From Artemisia argyi (taxonomy: Eukaryota; Streptophyta; Magnoliopsida; Asterales; Asteraceae), in the NCBI GenBank assembly GCA_030686995.1, contig CM060695.1, positions 101,770,871-101,834,870 on the forward strand: a DNA stretch of 64,000 bases, in the 5' to 3' direction. Shown piece by piece: positions 36,044-48,031 of the stretch (positions within the stretch are counted from its first letter, which is position 1; every line of letters begins with the position of its first letter). Under the pieces are notes generated by a model. It made no database searches, had not been told where the DNA came from, and worked only from the letters and a program-made list of their open reading frames with translations. A program made the translations under genes and the position numbers.

Positions 36044-37198
36044 GATTTGTACCTAAAATTTTACTTGTCCTCATTTTCTAGTTTTTCATTATATGGCATC
36101 GCCATTTTGAAACATTTTGACGCATAACTTACAAAACTAGAATTAATTTAATTCCGAGCACACTATAACCCTTTATTACATGGTGAATTCAAACCTTTCC
36201 GTTTCCTATTATTTTACCCCAAATCCACCAAATATTGAGTGTGCCGGTAGTATTGTAGACTTTAGAACTTGGCTTTTACATCATTTCAAGGCCATAAGCG
36301 AGTAATATGTTTTTATAATACATTTGGAAGAAACTTTTTGCAAAAATGATATTTCTTGGATTATCACCCATATGAACCTTTACATTTTTACCTTTGGATT
36401 AGTAGCATTGACTTTTCAACCACATTACTTAAACCCTTGTTTGCACTTACTTTTAGTGCAAGATACCCCTAGATACACCCTACTAAGCCATTCCTTTTCA
36501 TTTTTCACCCAATTACTGAAATTTCATTACACCCTTACACCTTAACCAACTGTGAAATCTTACGCTTATGATTGAGAAACCTCCTATTGCCTAAATGTCA
36601 TGAGCTACCTAGTTCAATGAATCGAGAGGAAATGTTATGTTCGAAGACCCCCCAATATTCTCCACCTAAGTAAATCTCAAGTAGGGGGGTGATGTTATCC
36701 ATGTAAAAAAAATATGTGAATTTCAGTATGTAGAAAGTAGAAATAAAACGTGCGAATCATAAGCACCAATATGATAGCTTATCAAGGAAGACATAGATCC
36801 TTCTGTTTGAAGAAATGTTAGAAGAAAAATTGTATCACTTGGCACACTAATGAATCAACGCTTGGGAGTATTGGCATTTTCAGGCAAAAGGGCAATTGGA
36901 GACTACTCGGTTGAAAGATAAGATTATTTTCCCTTTTTATCTACAATTATCCAACACTATATCCTACCCTTTTAAGTTGTGAAGTATACTTAGGTGAGGG
37001 ATTCGAGCAGTCATTGGTGTCTTGTCCGGCGTTCCGGTCATGTACCATTGCCTTTGTCGCCCTTGCCGTAGTATATTAGTAACACTCTACACCCTTAACC
37101 TTGCAATCATTCACCCAATATTGTTTTCAAAAACTGTTTCAACCTTAGCTCTAGTGGTGGAGTTTTTTGTAAATGCCAAGCTTATGATAGAATACATG
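36044..37198 (+). other. Host F/G noncoding segment between B and M
   Basis: Starts at the second copy of GATTT and ends at ACATG, the duplication of M. AT-rich. No ORF resembles a known protein; the 73-codon frame at 36324 lacks motifs. It includes GTAGGGGGGTGATG (36673-36686), which looks polypurine-like but is not followed by an LTR start. Confidence 0.6.
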
Positions 37199-37377
37199 TG
37201 ATGAGTGCTTTAACACTCATCATTTTTGGTCAAATCTGAACTGCAAAACATCTGAAAACACTCAAAAATACATCAAAATACTGAAAATATCTCAGGGATT
37301 GTGTTTTATATGTTTCAGATGCAAAATGAGTAAAAACAAAAAAAAAATGGACAAAGTTTGCAAAATTGGCAGTTTCA

Positions 37378-37690
37378 GTCCCCCAACTTTCATAAAATGT
37401 CAAAACTAGTCCCTGGTTATTCAACATATGGAAAATTATCATCAAAGGTCCTTAGGTATTCAAAAGTTGTCAAAAATTAGTCTTCTAAAATTTAAGTTTG
37501 CAAAATGACAACTTAGGTCCCTGAAGTTTCAAAAATGTCAAAATCAGTCCCTGGGATTTTAAATTTTGGAAATTATCAAACAAGGCCCTTGTGTTATTAA
37601 ACTTTGGCAAAAATTGGTCCTTGTAATATTTTTGGAAAATTGCAGTTTAGGTCCTTGGATTTTTGGCATTTTACAAAATTGGTCCTTGTG
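37378..37690 (+). repeat. U3 array of about 34-bp units in M LTR
   Basis: Ten cores of GTCCCTGG/GTCCTTGG type at 37378, 37409, 37448, 37480, 37517, 37547, 37585, 37617, 37651 and 37682. Each is followed by a T-rich block and TTTGGAAAAT or TTTCAAAAATGTC. Spacings alternate near 31 and 38 bp. The array is also in the 3' LTR (about 48665-48990) and in solo LTR C. Confidence 0.8.
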
Positions 37691-38171
37691 ATTAAATACC
37701 ACTTAACCAACCGGACCCTTGAAACACCATAAACCAAATCTAATTCCAAACAAATCCAACCCCAGCCCACACTAATCCTTGGCCCAACTCCCCTACCCTA
37801 GCCCAAACACTACCCACCAATAAAAATCACCCCGTTTTATTACTCCCCAGTCAACGAGTCAAACAACTCACCCTCTTCCCCTCCACTTGCACCTGCTCCC
37901 CTGAGAATCAAACCCCCCTCACCTCCAATTAAGACTCACCACTCCATGTCCCCCTCAACTTTTAACAAGGTTCCAAGAAGCACTTAATGCCCCTCAATTG
38001 CTCCAAGTTAACCAGAAAAATTGGTATAAGAAAAGGGCGGCAAAATCAGTTTGAATGGCCAGGATCATTCCCACCTAATCCAACGGGTGGGATTTGCTCA
38101 AGAGGGTACAAGAAAAGTCAAAGAGGCCAATAATTCAGAAAGGAGCAAGAAGAGAGAGTGAAAGTCATTAG

Positions 38172-38180
38172 TATATATAG
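38172..38180 (+). promoter_or_regulatory. Probable TATA box of M 5' LTR
   Basis: TATATATAG in the context CATTAGTATATATAGAAAAT, conserved in the 3' LTR near 49430. The U3 array lies about 480 bp upstream. Confidence 0.5.
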
Positions 38181-41100
38181 AAAATGCTTGTAAGCCATTT
38201 GGCAGATCCTAGTTTAGTAGTTTTATGTTAAATTCAATCAATTATGCTTAATTCTATTATGTTTTAAGAAGTTAATGAAAGTTTCTGTTTAAATTACATC
38301 CTGTTTCAATTTTCCTAATTTTACTTAGTCACTCAAATTCTTATCACAAGTTATAAGTTAATATAAGCTAACTATAAGCTCATTTAAGCTCAGTAGTAAA
38401 GTTCAAAAGCTTGTTAAGCTTCTGAATCAGTTTCAAACTCAGTTCCATAAAAATTTCTCAAAAATACAAAATAAATAAAAAAAAACAAAAAATCATGAAA
38501 ATGGGTGAAGGAGTGCTGGAGCATTGTAATTCTGGATTAGAAATGGTATTAGTGACTTGTAGAAATCAATAGGTTGGTTTCTTTAGTCTTGGTTCTCAGC
38601 TTTTAACTTGGAAGCATTTGTAAGATTACTTCTTTGTTTTTCTCATTACTGTTCCAGTGCTTAATATCTTCTTATTTATGTTTACTTGTGCTTATCTGGT
38701 GTTATTAAATCAAATTGCAAGATATCATTAGGTGTTTGATCAACTGTTTCAGTTGTGTTCACTTTTATCAATTTAAAACTGCCATAAATTGCATTTGGGT
38801 GAGTTGTTGGTAAATGTTGTTAATATTGGTCTCTCTGTGCTTACCTTAGTTCATTATATCATATTGCATCACTGTCTAGTGGAATCATGGTTTAGATCAT
38901 TGACATGCTTTAAAAAATCTCCCAAAACAGAATTTTAAAGGGTGTTTGGATTTGCTTATCACACTGTACTCCAGTGTGATTCTTTGGTTGTTTGTGTTTT
39001 GTGCATGTTACTTTAAGTTCAAATAGTTCGATTTTAGCATTAAACTCAATAGTGATGTGTTAGAAAGTCAAAACCTTAGGCTAATCTCAAATATTTTGTT
39101 AACTGTGTGGATGTGTAGTTTCACAATCCTGCATATTAGCTCATTAGTTGTCACCATTGCTTACTAAAGTCTCATTCTACCTTATTTTATCAAAATCAAT
39201 TAGAAAATCTTGCCCAAACTTCAAAAAAGTCAAAAGTTAGAGTTCATAGAAAAAAGTCAAATTGCATGAACTTGAAAATTGAGCAAATCTGTTTGATCTT
39301 TATTGAGCTTGTTATTGATTTCAAGCTTTTGAGCTTGTAGATGGTTATTTACTCCCAGCTTGTGTTTACATATATAATTTTTATTTATTTTTGTGATTTT
39401 TGTTTGGACCCCGCCAAGGCTTCAAAGACAGGTGCAGGGGGAGAACTTCCCTTGTCTCAACACAACTGTCATCAAACACCCCCAACGGTTAGGTATCCAC
39501 AGGCCATTATAGTGGGCCCCACAGGTCATGGTTTGGTTCTTTGGTTTGTCCACCTTGCTAGCTACCTAATTCAGGCATTATTTAAGCCATAAGCTCCCTT
39601 GAGCTTGCCCTAATCTAGCTGCCATAGAGTGACAGGGACTGTGTAAGCAGTGGATCAAATAAGCTTATTTGACCCATTTTTTATTCCTAAAGAGGTTTAA
39701 TCTTGTTTTTGTTGCTTCAAGATTGCCCATTAGCTAGTTTGGACCTATTTCATCCTAGTTCATCAGCTTAGAGCTTATTTCAAAGCTTTTTGCCCTCACA
39801 GTTGACCAAAGTCAACTGTCAAGGCTTAAGCACTCCAAAGTGCTTATTGTTAAGCACTAGCTGAGTCTAATTCACAAAAAAGTAACTCATTTTCAGTTTA
39901 AAGTAGGTTTTTAAAAAGATAAAGCAGAAAATTCAACTTTACAAATAGTGATATCTTCTATTTAATAGAAGTTATCTTTTTCATTTTTCTTTTTAGCTTA
40001 TTATTAAGCACTTTTGCATTTTCATATTTTTCTTCAGTTCCTGATAGTTTAAAGTATTTTTGAGAATTTTTCTAGATTTTTCTCTCTTTGTTTGCTATTT
40101 TTAATAGTTATTATTAGTTAAATTGATATATAATTAATAATATCATATTAAATAGGATTATTAGTTTTTATTAAATAATACCACTTTTTTATATTTTTCC
40201 TAGGTTCCAGGTAACTTAAAATAATTTTAGGAATTTTTCTACATTTTTCCTTTTATAATTTAGTAATTTTTAGAATTAATATTACTTTAATTAATAATTA
40301 CTTAATATTAAAGTAATAAATAGCAAAATTAGGTTTCATTAAGTAATACCTAGTTTTTATAATTTACTTAGCTTTTATATAAGTTAAAACATTTTTAGGA
40401 ATTTTTCTAGAATTTTTACTGTTCGTCTTCTAATTTTTTAGAATTTAATTAGTAATTAATTAATAATTAGTAAATAATTAATAATAATTAATTTAAAAAT
40501 CAGAAAAATATAAATTTAATTTTAAAATTAGTTTTAAGATATTTTAGATTTTTCCAAATATTATTTTCAATTTTCTAGTGTAATTTTATAATTATTTATA
40601 ATTTAGGTTAATTTAGGTAATTAAAAAGTAATTAGAAAATAGTAATTAATTAATAATAATTAATTAACAGTTAGTCAATAATTAATTTAAAAATCAGAAA
40701 AATATAAATTTAATTTTAAAATTAGTTTTAAGATATTTTAGATTTTTCCAAATATTATTTTCAATTTTCCAGTGTAATTTTATAATTATTTATAATTTAG
40801 GTTAATTTAGGTAATTAAAAAGTAATTAGAAAATAGTAATTAATTAATAATAATTAATTAAAAGGTGTAAAAATTATTTTTCTTTTTATAAAAATTTTAT
40901 TTATTTATTAGGATTGTAAAAATATAAATTTCATATCAGTAGCCTTTTTATTTCTTTAGATTCACTTTTTATTGCGTACGTCAGTACACGTTTGTAATTA
41001 AAACGTACGTTTTTAGGTTTTAGCCTGTTTCTTCTTAATATAACTTCACGTAATCAATCACATAGCTTTCCTAAGCTATTTCATTTCATAATTCTCAAAT

Positions 41101-41285
41101 ATTTCTTATCATAACCCTTTCCTTTGAAATTCACCCGATCACAAGCACACTAAAGCACAATTCACACCTCGTCGGGACATAACGACCTGGTGATACCCTA
41201 TATTACCCGGAAGCATTAGTCTAGGTAGTTTGACTATATTGACCACATACGTGGTTGACTTTAGTTGACTGTTTAGCGCCAATCA

Positions 41286-41838
41286 AATTTTGGCGCCGCT
41301 GCCGGGGAGGTATGTGCGTTTCTGCAGCGTCTTAAGAGATTAGTGTTATTTCACCATCATCACTGTAAAAATCCATCACTTTTGTAAATTTTTAAATCAA
41401 AACACAAAAAAAAGTCATTAACACTTTTCCTAAAGTGTTAAAACACCAAAAAAAATTAAAAAACAAACAAAACAGATCGTAACGTTTTCTATATCGGATA
41501 TCTTTTAATGTGATTCTTAAAGAGATACGATTTTGGATAACGAGATGATACCAAAAATAATTCCCAAAAGTTTTTCACTTACACACAAAAACCCAAAAAC
41601 ATCCCGTCTTTTTCTTGTGAATAATAATACATAAAAATAAACCGTCGCAAACCAAGACAGAACACCTACCAACTGGGGGTGTGAACATAATAAGTTCCCA
41701 AACATAAGATCAAAACTTGCCATTGTATCCCTGTGAGTGGTTTACCTTTCTTAAAGAAGCCACTTACTTGCGATTATTGGTTTAAGTTCACTGTCGTTTT
41801 GCCTCGATTTTGTTTTGAGTGAGTTTGTTTTTTAGTGC
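41286..41838 (+). other. Primer-binding site and leader of element M
   Basis: TGGCGCCGCTGCCGGGGA at 41291-41308 complements the 3' end of tRNA-Asp, after a five-base spacer (AATTT). The remaining 530 bp is an A-rich untranslated leader with no gene. Confidence 0.85.
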
Positions 41839-43559
41839 ATGCGCACTCGCTCTTCAAGGTCCACAAGCCCATTCCGTGAGCTTGTTAGGAAACCTCGAAG
41901 ACCTCGTAGACATTCAGCACAAACAGTCGGATCTGAGATCCGTACTGTTTCCACATCTGCTGTCACCATGGCGGAAGACCGCCCCATGTGTGAGCTTCTC
42001 CAATCACCCATCGAGGGTTACGGAGATGTCATTGTTGTTCCAGCCATCGTGGCTGATAATTTTGAGCTCAAAACCGGGTTACTCAATCTTGTAACCTCAA
42101 GTCAATTCTACGGTTTTGAGAGGGACTATCCTCATGCTCACATTCGATGGTTCAATAAAATCACGTCAACCATCAAATACAAAATGTACCTTGTGAAGCA
42201 ATCAAACTTCTTCTCTTCCCATTCTCCCTCGAGGGACAAGCCTGGATTTGGCTTAAAAAACAACCTCCTCGATCTATTGAGACATGGGAAGATCTTGTGA
42301 AAAAATTTGTGAATGAATTCTTCCCACCTTCCAAGACCACAAGTCTTAAGAACGAAATCACCAAGTTCACTCAGAAATATAATGAATCATTTGGTGAAGC
42401 GTGGGATCGTTTCAAAGAATTACTTCGCAAGTGTCCACATCATGGTTTCTCAGAGTTGATGCAACTCGATACTTTCTACAATGGTGTGAGCCAAGCTGAT
42501 CAGGATTCACTCAATGCCTCCGCGGGAGGTATTAACTTCTTGAGTAGCACCACCAAAGAAGCTTTGAAAATCATAGAAAACAAGTCCAAGGTCCGCTCTA
42601 CACGAAGCAAGCCGGTTGTTTCCCAAATTAGTGCGGGTCCTTCTAATTCATCTTCTGTGGGTCAGTCTAGTACGGATGCTAAGATCGACAAGCTCACTGA
42701 AGCTATTCAAGATTTGGTTCTCGCCCAACAAAAGAAAGTTTCTTTTCCACAACATCCTCCACCTGCTGAGGTTAAAAAAGTGGAAGTCTGTGTGACTTGT
42801 GGTGGGCCGCATGCCTACTACAATTGAACAGCTACTGATGGTACTCCATATGAAGCTCATGTTGTTGCCGGGTCCCAAAATCAAGGAGGCAATCAATACC
42901 GCCCTCCTATCGACCCGAACTATCGTCCTAACCACTACCCTGGACCTCCCGGTTTTAATCAAAACCAAAATGTCCAAAACCGTAACCAAAATCAAAATAG
43001 AGTGAACCAAGGTTTTCAAAACCAAGGTAACTTCAATCAGGGTCATGGTTTTCAAAATCAAAACCAAGGTTTCCAACATCAAGGAAACTTTAATCGAAAC
43101 CAAGGTCAGGGTAATTTCAATCCCGGATATTTTCATGGAAACAACAACCCTAATCAGGGTAATTTTCAAAATCAAGGTCCCAATCCGAACAACCGAGCTC
43201 CAAATTTTCCTAATCTGAATCAAGCCATTGTTCCAACTAGGCCTTCATCTGATGAATTGTTAAAGCAATTCATGAAATCCCAAGAAGAGTTGAACAAGTT
43301 GTTGGTCAGCCAGATTTCTTATATCAAGAAGTCTTTAAATGATCGACCCTCGGGCTCAGGTACTACTTTACCGAGCAACACGATCGCTAACCCGAGAGGC
43401 GATGCTAAGGCGATCACAACAAGAAGTGGTGCTTCATATAATGAACCTGCGATTCCTATTACCTCTTCTTCCTCTCCTCCAAAGGTAGTAGAACATGAAC
43501 ATGAGGTGACAACGGACAAAGTGCAACCTCCTAGCTCACGAAGTACAACACACGTTTAA
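41839..43559 (+). pseudogene. gag: Gag of Athila-like element M, broken
   Basis: Start ATG 41839 (MRTRSSRSTSPFRELVRKPR, a basic N-terminus). The capsid domain runs through FYGFERDYPHAHIRWF, then after a frameshift near 42183 through KLLLFPFSLEGQAWIWL and VNEFFPPSKT, standard Athila gag blocks. Next come LLRKCPHHGFSELMQLDTFY and a nucleocapsid-like part with CVTCGGPHAYYN, where an in-frame stop (42825) replaces the next residue, expected to be cysteine. The rest is an Asn/Gln/Gly/Phe-rich tail (repeats like NQGFQNQGN) and ATTRSGASYNEP, ending at a stop at 43557 that is in frame with pol. Gag packages element RNA and pol. Both stops look like later damage to a single gag-pol frame. Confidence 0.9.
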
Positions 43560-46500
43560 CCTCAGGTTATTCCAGAAACCAGATGTAAGCCTGGAGTTGT
43601 CTTTGAACCACCAGAAACTCCAGTGGACAACCCTAAATCCAAAACTTCTATTCCTTACCCATCACGTCTTAATGAACAAAAGCTCCGCGAAAAGGCTAGT
43701 CACCTAATGGATAAGTTTTTCCAAATCTTCCAAGATTTGCACTTTGACATTAGCTTCGCGGATGCTATTCTCTTGATGCCCAAGTTTGCATCAACAATCA
43801 AAAATCTGTTAAGTAATAAGGAAAAACTCTTCGAGATGGCTAGAACTCCGTTGAATGAGAACTGCTCAGCAGTTCTTTTGAAAAAGCTTCCCGAGAAGCT
43901 TGGAGACCCTTGGAAATTTCTCATTCCTTGTATTTTTCCGGGTATGGTAGAATGCTTCGCCTTGGCCGATCTGGGTGCTACCATTAACCTGATGCCATAT
44001 TCTGTGTGGAAGAAACTCTCTCTTCATGAACTTACTCCCACGTGCATGACTTTAGAGCTTGCCGATCGTTTAATTTCTCGTCCACTTGGCATTGTCGAGG
44101 ACGTGTTCGTTAAAGTGGGAAAGTTTCATTTTCCGACAGATTTTGTGATTGTTGACTTTGATGCCGATTCAAGGGTCCCTCTCATTCTTGGAAGGGGATT
44201 CCTTAGAACTGGGTGTGCTCTCATCGATGTATTTGAGCAAGATATCACATTGCGTGTTGGGACTGAAGCTGTCACCTTCAATCTCGATCAAACTTTGATG
44301 TACTCCTCCAATTATGACTCTGAATCGGTAAACCGAATAGATGTCATCGATGTTGCTGCTGAGGAGCACGCTCAAGAGGTTTTAGGTTTCGTTGATGATT
44401 CTCTGAGTGAAAACCTCACTCCATCTTCTTATCCCATCATTGCCAATTCTTCTCCTTCCCTCACTCTGTTTGAGGGAAGTGACTTCGTCTTAGAAGAAAT
44501 TGAGGCCTTTCTCAAGAGTGACTCGATTCCCGATGGAATCGATAACCAAGAGATTGACCCCGATAGGGATATTCTCTTAATAGAGAAATTATTAAATGAA
44601 TATCCTTCTCCTCTTCATGTTCTTCCACAAACACTTCATAAAGAGGAAGTAAAAAATGTTGAGAAAACTGATGACTTTCCTGAGGTCAAACTTAAGGTCT
44701 TGCCGCCTCATCTTGAATATGCATTTCGGGAGGGTGATGATAAATTACCTGTCATAATTGCTAAGGATTTAAGTGTTGAGGAAAAGGCTGCGCTAATAAA
44801 GGTTTTGAAGTTACACAAGCAAGCAATTGCTTGGAGACTCTCCAACATCAAGGGCATTGACCCCGAATTTTGTACCCACAAAATTTTAATGGAGGATGAC
44901 TTCAAACCAGCAGTCCAACAACAAAGAAGGGTGAATCCAAAAATTCATGAGGTCATCAAACAAGAAGTTTTAAAACTTCTTGATGCCGGTCTGATTTACC
45001 CTATCTCGGACAGTCCTTGGGTTAGTCCCATACATTATGTTCCAAAAAAGGGTGGCATTACTGTTGTCACTAACGAAGAAAACGAGTTGATTCCAACTAG
45101 ATTGGTTACGGGTTGGCGTGTCTGCATTGACTATCGCAAGTTAAATGACGCCACCCGCAAAGACTATTTTCCTCTACCCTTTATGGATCAAATGCTCGAG
45201 AGATTAGCGGGGAATGAGTACTATTGCTTCCTTGATGGTTTCTCGGGTTACTTTCAGATTCCCATTGATCCGCAGGATCAAGAAAAGACCACTTTCACGT
45301 GCCCCTATGGAACTTATGCCTATAAACGTATGCCATTTGGTTTATGTAATGCTCCGGGCACGTTTCAAAGAATTTTGATGGCCATATTTTCTAACATGAT
45401 CGGGAAAACTATGGAGGTCTTTATCGACGATTTTTCGGTCATTGGGGATTCATTTCAATCATGTCTCTCCCATTTAGACAACATGCTCAAACGTTGTGAA
45501 GACACAAGGTTATGTCTAAATTGGGAGAAGAGTCACTTTATGGTCAAGGAGGGCATTGTCCTCGGCCATAAAATTTCAAAGAACGGGATTGAGGTTGACA
45601 AAGCCAAAGTGGAAGTCATCGCAAAATTACCACATCCCACTACCGTCAAGGGTATTAGGAGCTTTTTGGGTCATGCCGGTTTCTATAATAGGTTTATTCA
45701 AGATTTTTTTAAGATTGCCCGGCCTATGCCCCATCTCCTCGAGAAGGATGCTCCTTTTATCTTCTACCCCGAGTGCATTGAAGCTTTTGAAACATTAAAG
45801 AAAAAGCTTACTGAGGCACCGATTCTTGTTGCCCCCGATTGGGACTTGCCCTTTGAACTCATGTGTGATGCAAGTGATTATGCAAGGGGCAGTCTTGGGG
45901 CAACAAAAATCAAAACACTTTCAGCCTATATACACTATGCAAGCAAGACAATGACCGAGGCTCAAAGTCATTACACTACCACTGAAAAAGAACTATTAGC
46001 AGTAGTGTATGCCTTTGAAAAATTTCGGCCGTACTTGATCCTAACCAAGTGCATAGTGTATACGGATCACTCTGTTTTGAAGTATCTCTTTGCAAAACAA
46101 GATGCAAAGCCGAGACTACTCCGTTGGGTTCTCCTCTTGCAAGAATTTGATATCATTATTCGTCATAAAAAAGGAGCTGAGAACCTAGCTGCTGATCATC
46201 TCTCCCGTCTTGAAAACCCTCACCAAGATGCTTTCGAGAAAAAGGAAATAAATGAAATATTTCCTCTCGAGACCCTCAATGCGGTTTCTTTTCGTGGAGA
46301 TTCGACTACCCCATGGTTTGCCGACTTTGCAAATTACCATGCGGGTAACTTTGTTGTGAAAGGGATGTCGTCCCAACAGAAAAATAAATTCTTTAAGGAT
46401 GTAAAACACTATTTCTGGGATGACCCCTACCTTTTCAAAATCTGTGCGGATCAAGTCATCCGGCGGTGTGTTAATGGTCAGGAAGCCACTGAAATTCTAA

Positions 46501-47601
46501 AGGCTTGCCATGCTGGTCCCACAGGGGGCCACCACAATCCAAACTACACCGCCAAAAAGGTGTTTGACTCCGGTTTCTATTGGCCCACGATTTACAAGGA
46601 TGCCCAGGAATTAGTCAAATCCTGTGACGCTTGTCAACGCCATGAAAACATTTCACAAAAGAACGAAATGCCTCAAAATGCAATTCAAGTTTGTGAAATC
46701 TTCGACGTATAGGGCATCGACTTTATGGGGCCATTTCCGTCATCTCATGGAAATAAATACATACTCGTGGCTGTTGACTACTTGTCAAAATGGGTTGAAG
46801 CGAAAGCTTTACCCACTAATGATGCCCGAGTTTGTTGTCAAATTCTTGAAAGCTCTTTTTGCTCGATTTGGAACTCCACGTGCTATTATCAGTGATCGTG
46901 GTACGCATTTTTGCAATGAAAAATTTGATAAAGTCATGCAAAAGTATGGTGTAACTCACCGTCTTTCTACTGTGTACAACCCTCAAACAAGTGGACAAGT
47001 AGAAGTTTCCAATCGAGGCATTAAAAGAATCTTAGAAAGAACCGTTGGTGAAAATCGTGCATCGTGGTCGGATAAATTAGATGATACACTTTGGGCTTTC
47101 CGTACAGCTTACAAAACACCCATCGGGTGTACACCTTACAAGCTTGTGTACGGGAAAGCGTGCCATCTACCGATCGAGCTTGAGCACAAAGCCTATTGGG
47201 CTCTCAAGCGTGCAAATTTTGACCTCAAAACTGTGGGTGATCATCGCAAAGTTCAACTGAATGAATTAAATGAACTTCGTGATCAAGCTTACGAGAACTC
47301 TTTGATCTATAAGGAAAAGACAAAGAAGATTCATGACTCCAAAATCAAAAACCGCGTTTTTAACGTTGGGGATCGAGTCCTTCTTTTCAACTCTAGACTC
47401 AAGATCTTCTCGGGAAAACTAAAAACCCGTTGGACTGGCCCATTCACTATCGCAAAGGTTTATCCTTATGGCACTGTCGAATTATCTCAAAATGGCGGAC
47501 CAAATTTCAAAGTGAATGGGCATCGTTTGAAGCATTACTTTGGAGAGGACATACCATCCATGGTTGTCCCTGATCTCCAAACTTTCCCCAAGAACCAATG
47601 A
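43560..47601 (+). pseudogene. pol: Pol of Athila-like element M: protease, RT, RNase H, integrase
   Basis: Continues the gag frame; the long open part is 43623-46712. Residues counted from ATG 43623: protease at about 112-126 ([13 protein letters not shown], the Athila DLGA form); reverse transcriptase with [20 protein letters not shown] and catalytic FIDDFSV (about 45417-45437); RNase H with [26 protein letters not shown] and [10 protein letters not shown]; integrase zinc finger with [12 protein letters not shown] and CDACQR. A TAG at 46710 sits where a tryptophan is usual, just before GIDFMGPFP, which holds the first catalytic Asp. A one-base insertion near 46832 changes frame; the second catalytic Asp (SDRGTHFCN) and Glu (SGQVEVSNRG) follow, then the C-terminal GDRVLLFNSRL and RWTGPFTI. 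Stop TGA at 47599. It would reverse-transcribe and insert the element; now inactive in cis. Confidence 0.95.
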
Positions 47602-48031
47602 ATTCGGGGATCGAGTCAAGCTAGCGACTCGATGAACAAAAACAGTAGCACAATATGGGTTTTCACCCATATCTCTGACTTTTTTCTACTTTCTAACACC
47701 CAAGTGTGGGGGGTGGCCGTCCCCGGCTATTTGCAATGTATATATGTATATAAGTTTAAAAAAAAAGTGTGTTTGTATGTATATATAAATAAAGTGAAAA
47801 ATAGTATTTCCACAGTTAGCTTAGAATATTGCCTTTCTATGTTCAAAGAGTCGGCATAATAGCCGGGACTTTGAATATTGAGGACAATATTCAATTCTAA
47901 GTGTGGGGTGGGGGGGGGGGGGGGTGGGGAAATTCTAGCGAATTTTATCACATTATACCTTCTAGTACCCCTATTTTTGGCCTAAAATTTAAAAAAAAAA
48001 AAAAAATCATTTTATTTCAAAAAAAATTTTG
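47602..48031 (+). other. M 3' region: two perfect hairpins, G-run and A-run
   Basis: Just after the pol stop, ATCGAGTC-AAGCTAGC-GACTCGAT (47610-47633) is a perfect 8-bp stem. A second, ATATGGGT-TTTC-ACCCATAT (47653-47672), follows 19 bases on. A G-rich run lies at about 47902-47930 and an A-run at about 47991-48006. No envelope-like ORF. The hairpins correspond in place to the structured block after the last ORF in B and K. Confidence 0.85.

Larger units (their letters stand above)
37199..41285 (+). repeat. 5' LTR of element M
   Basis: Starts TGATGAGTGCTTTAACACTC and ends TTAGCGCCAATCA. Subregions: GTCC-type U3 repeats (37378-37690), TATA box (38172), AT-rich stretch with a 194-bp tandem duplication (C of AAATCAG at 40501 and again at 40695). 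It keeps 782 bp (38665-39446) missing from the 3' LTR. The 83-codon frame at 39341 has no motif. Confidence 0.95.

Noticed and set aside
36660..36690. Second polypurine tract (GTAGGGGGGTGATG) and LTR start in the host
   Set aside because: No LTR-like sequence with TG..CA ends or a partner follows; host sequence runs on to the M insertion.
39341..39592. Small ORF in the M 5' LTR, partly kept at 49815-50066 in the 3' LTR
   Set aside because: Shared only because the LTRs are copies; the N-terminal halves differ through the deletion and no domain is visible.
42648..43223. 191-codon minus-strand frame opposite gag of M
   Set aside because: It mirrors the Asn/Gln-rich repeat of the gag tail; composition (Val/Leu/Ile/Thr runs) is that of an antisense shadow.
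47895..47935. Regulatory meaning of the long G-run in M
   Set aside because: Homopolymer and simple G/T sequence; length may be a sequencing or assembly effect and no partner signal was seen.
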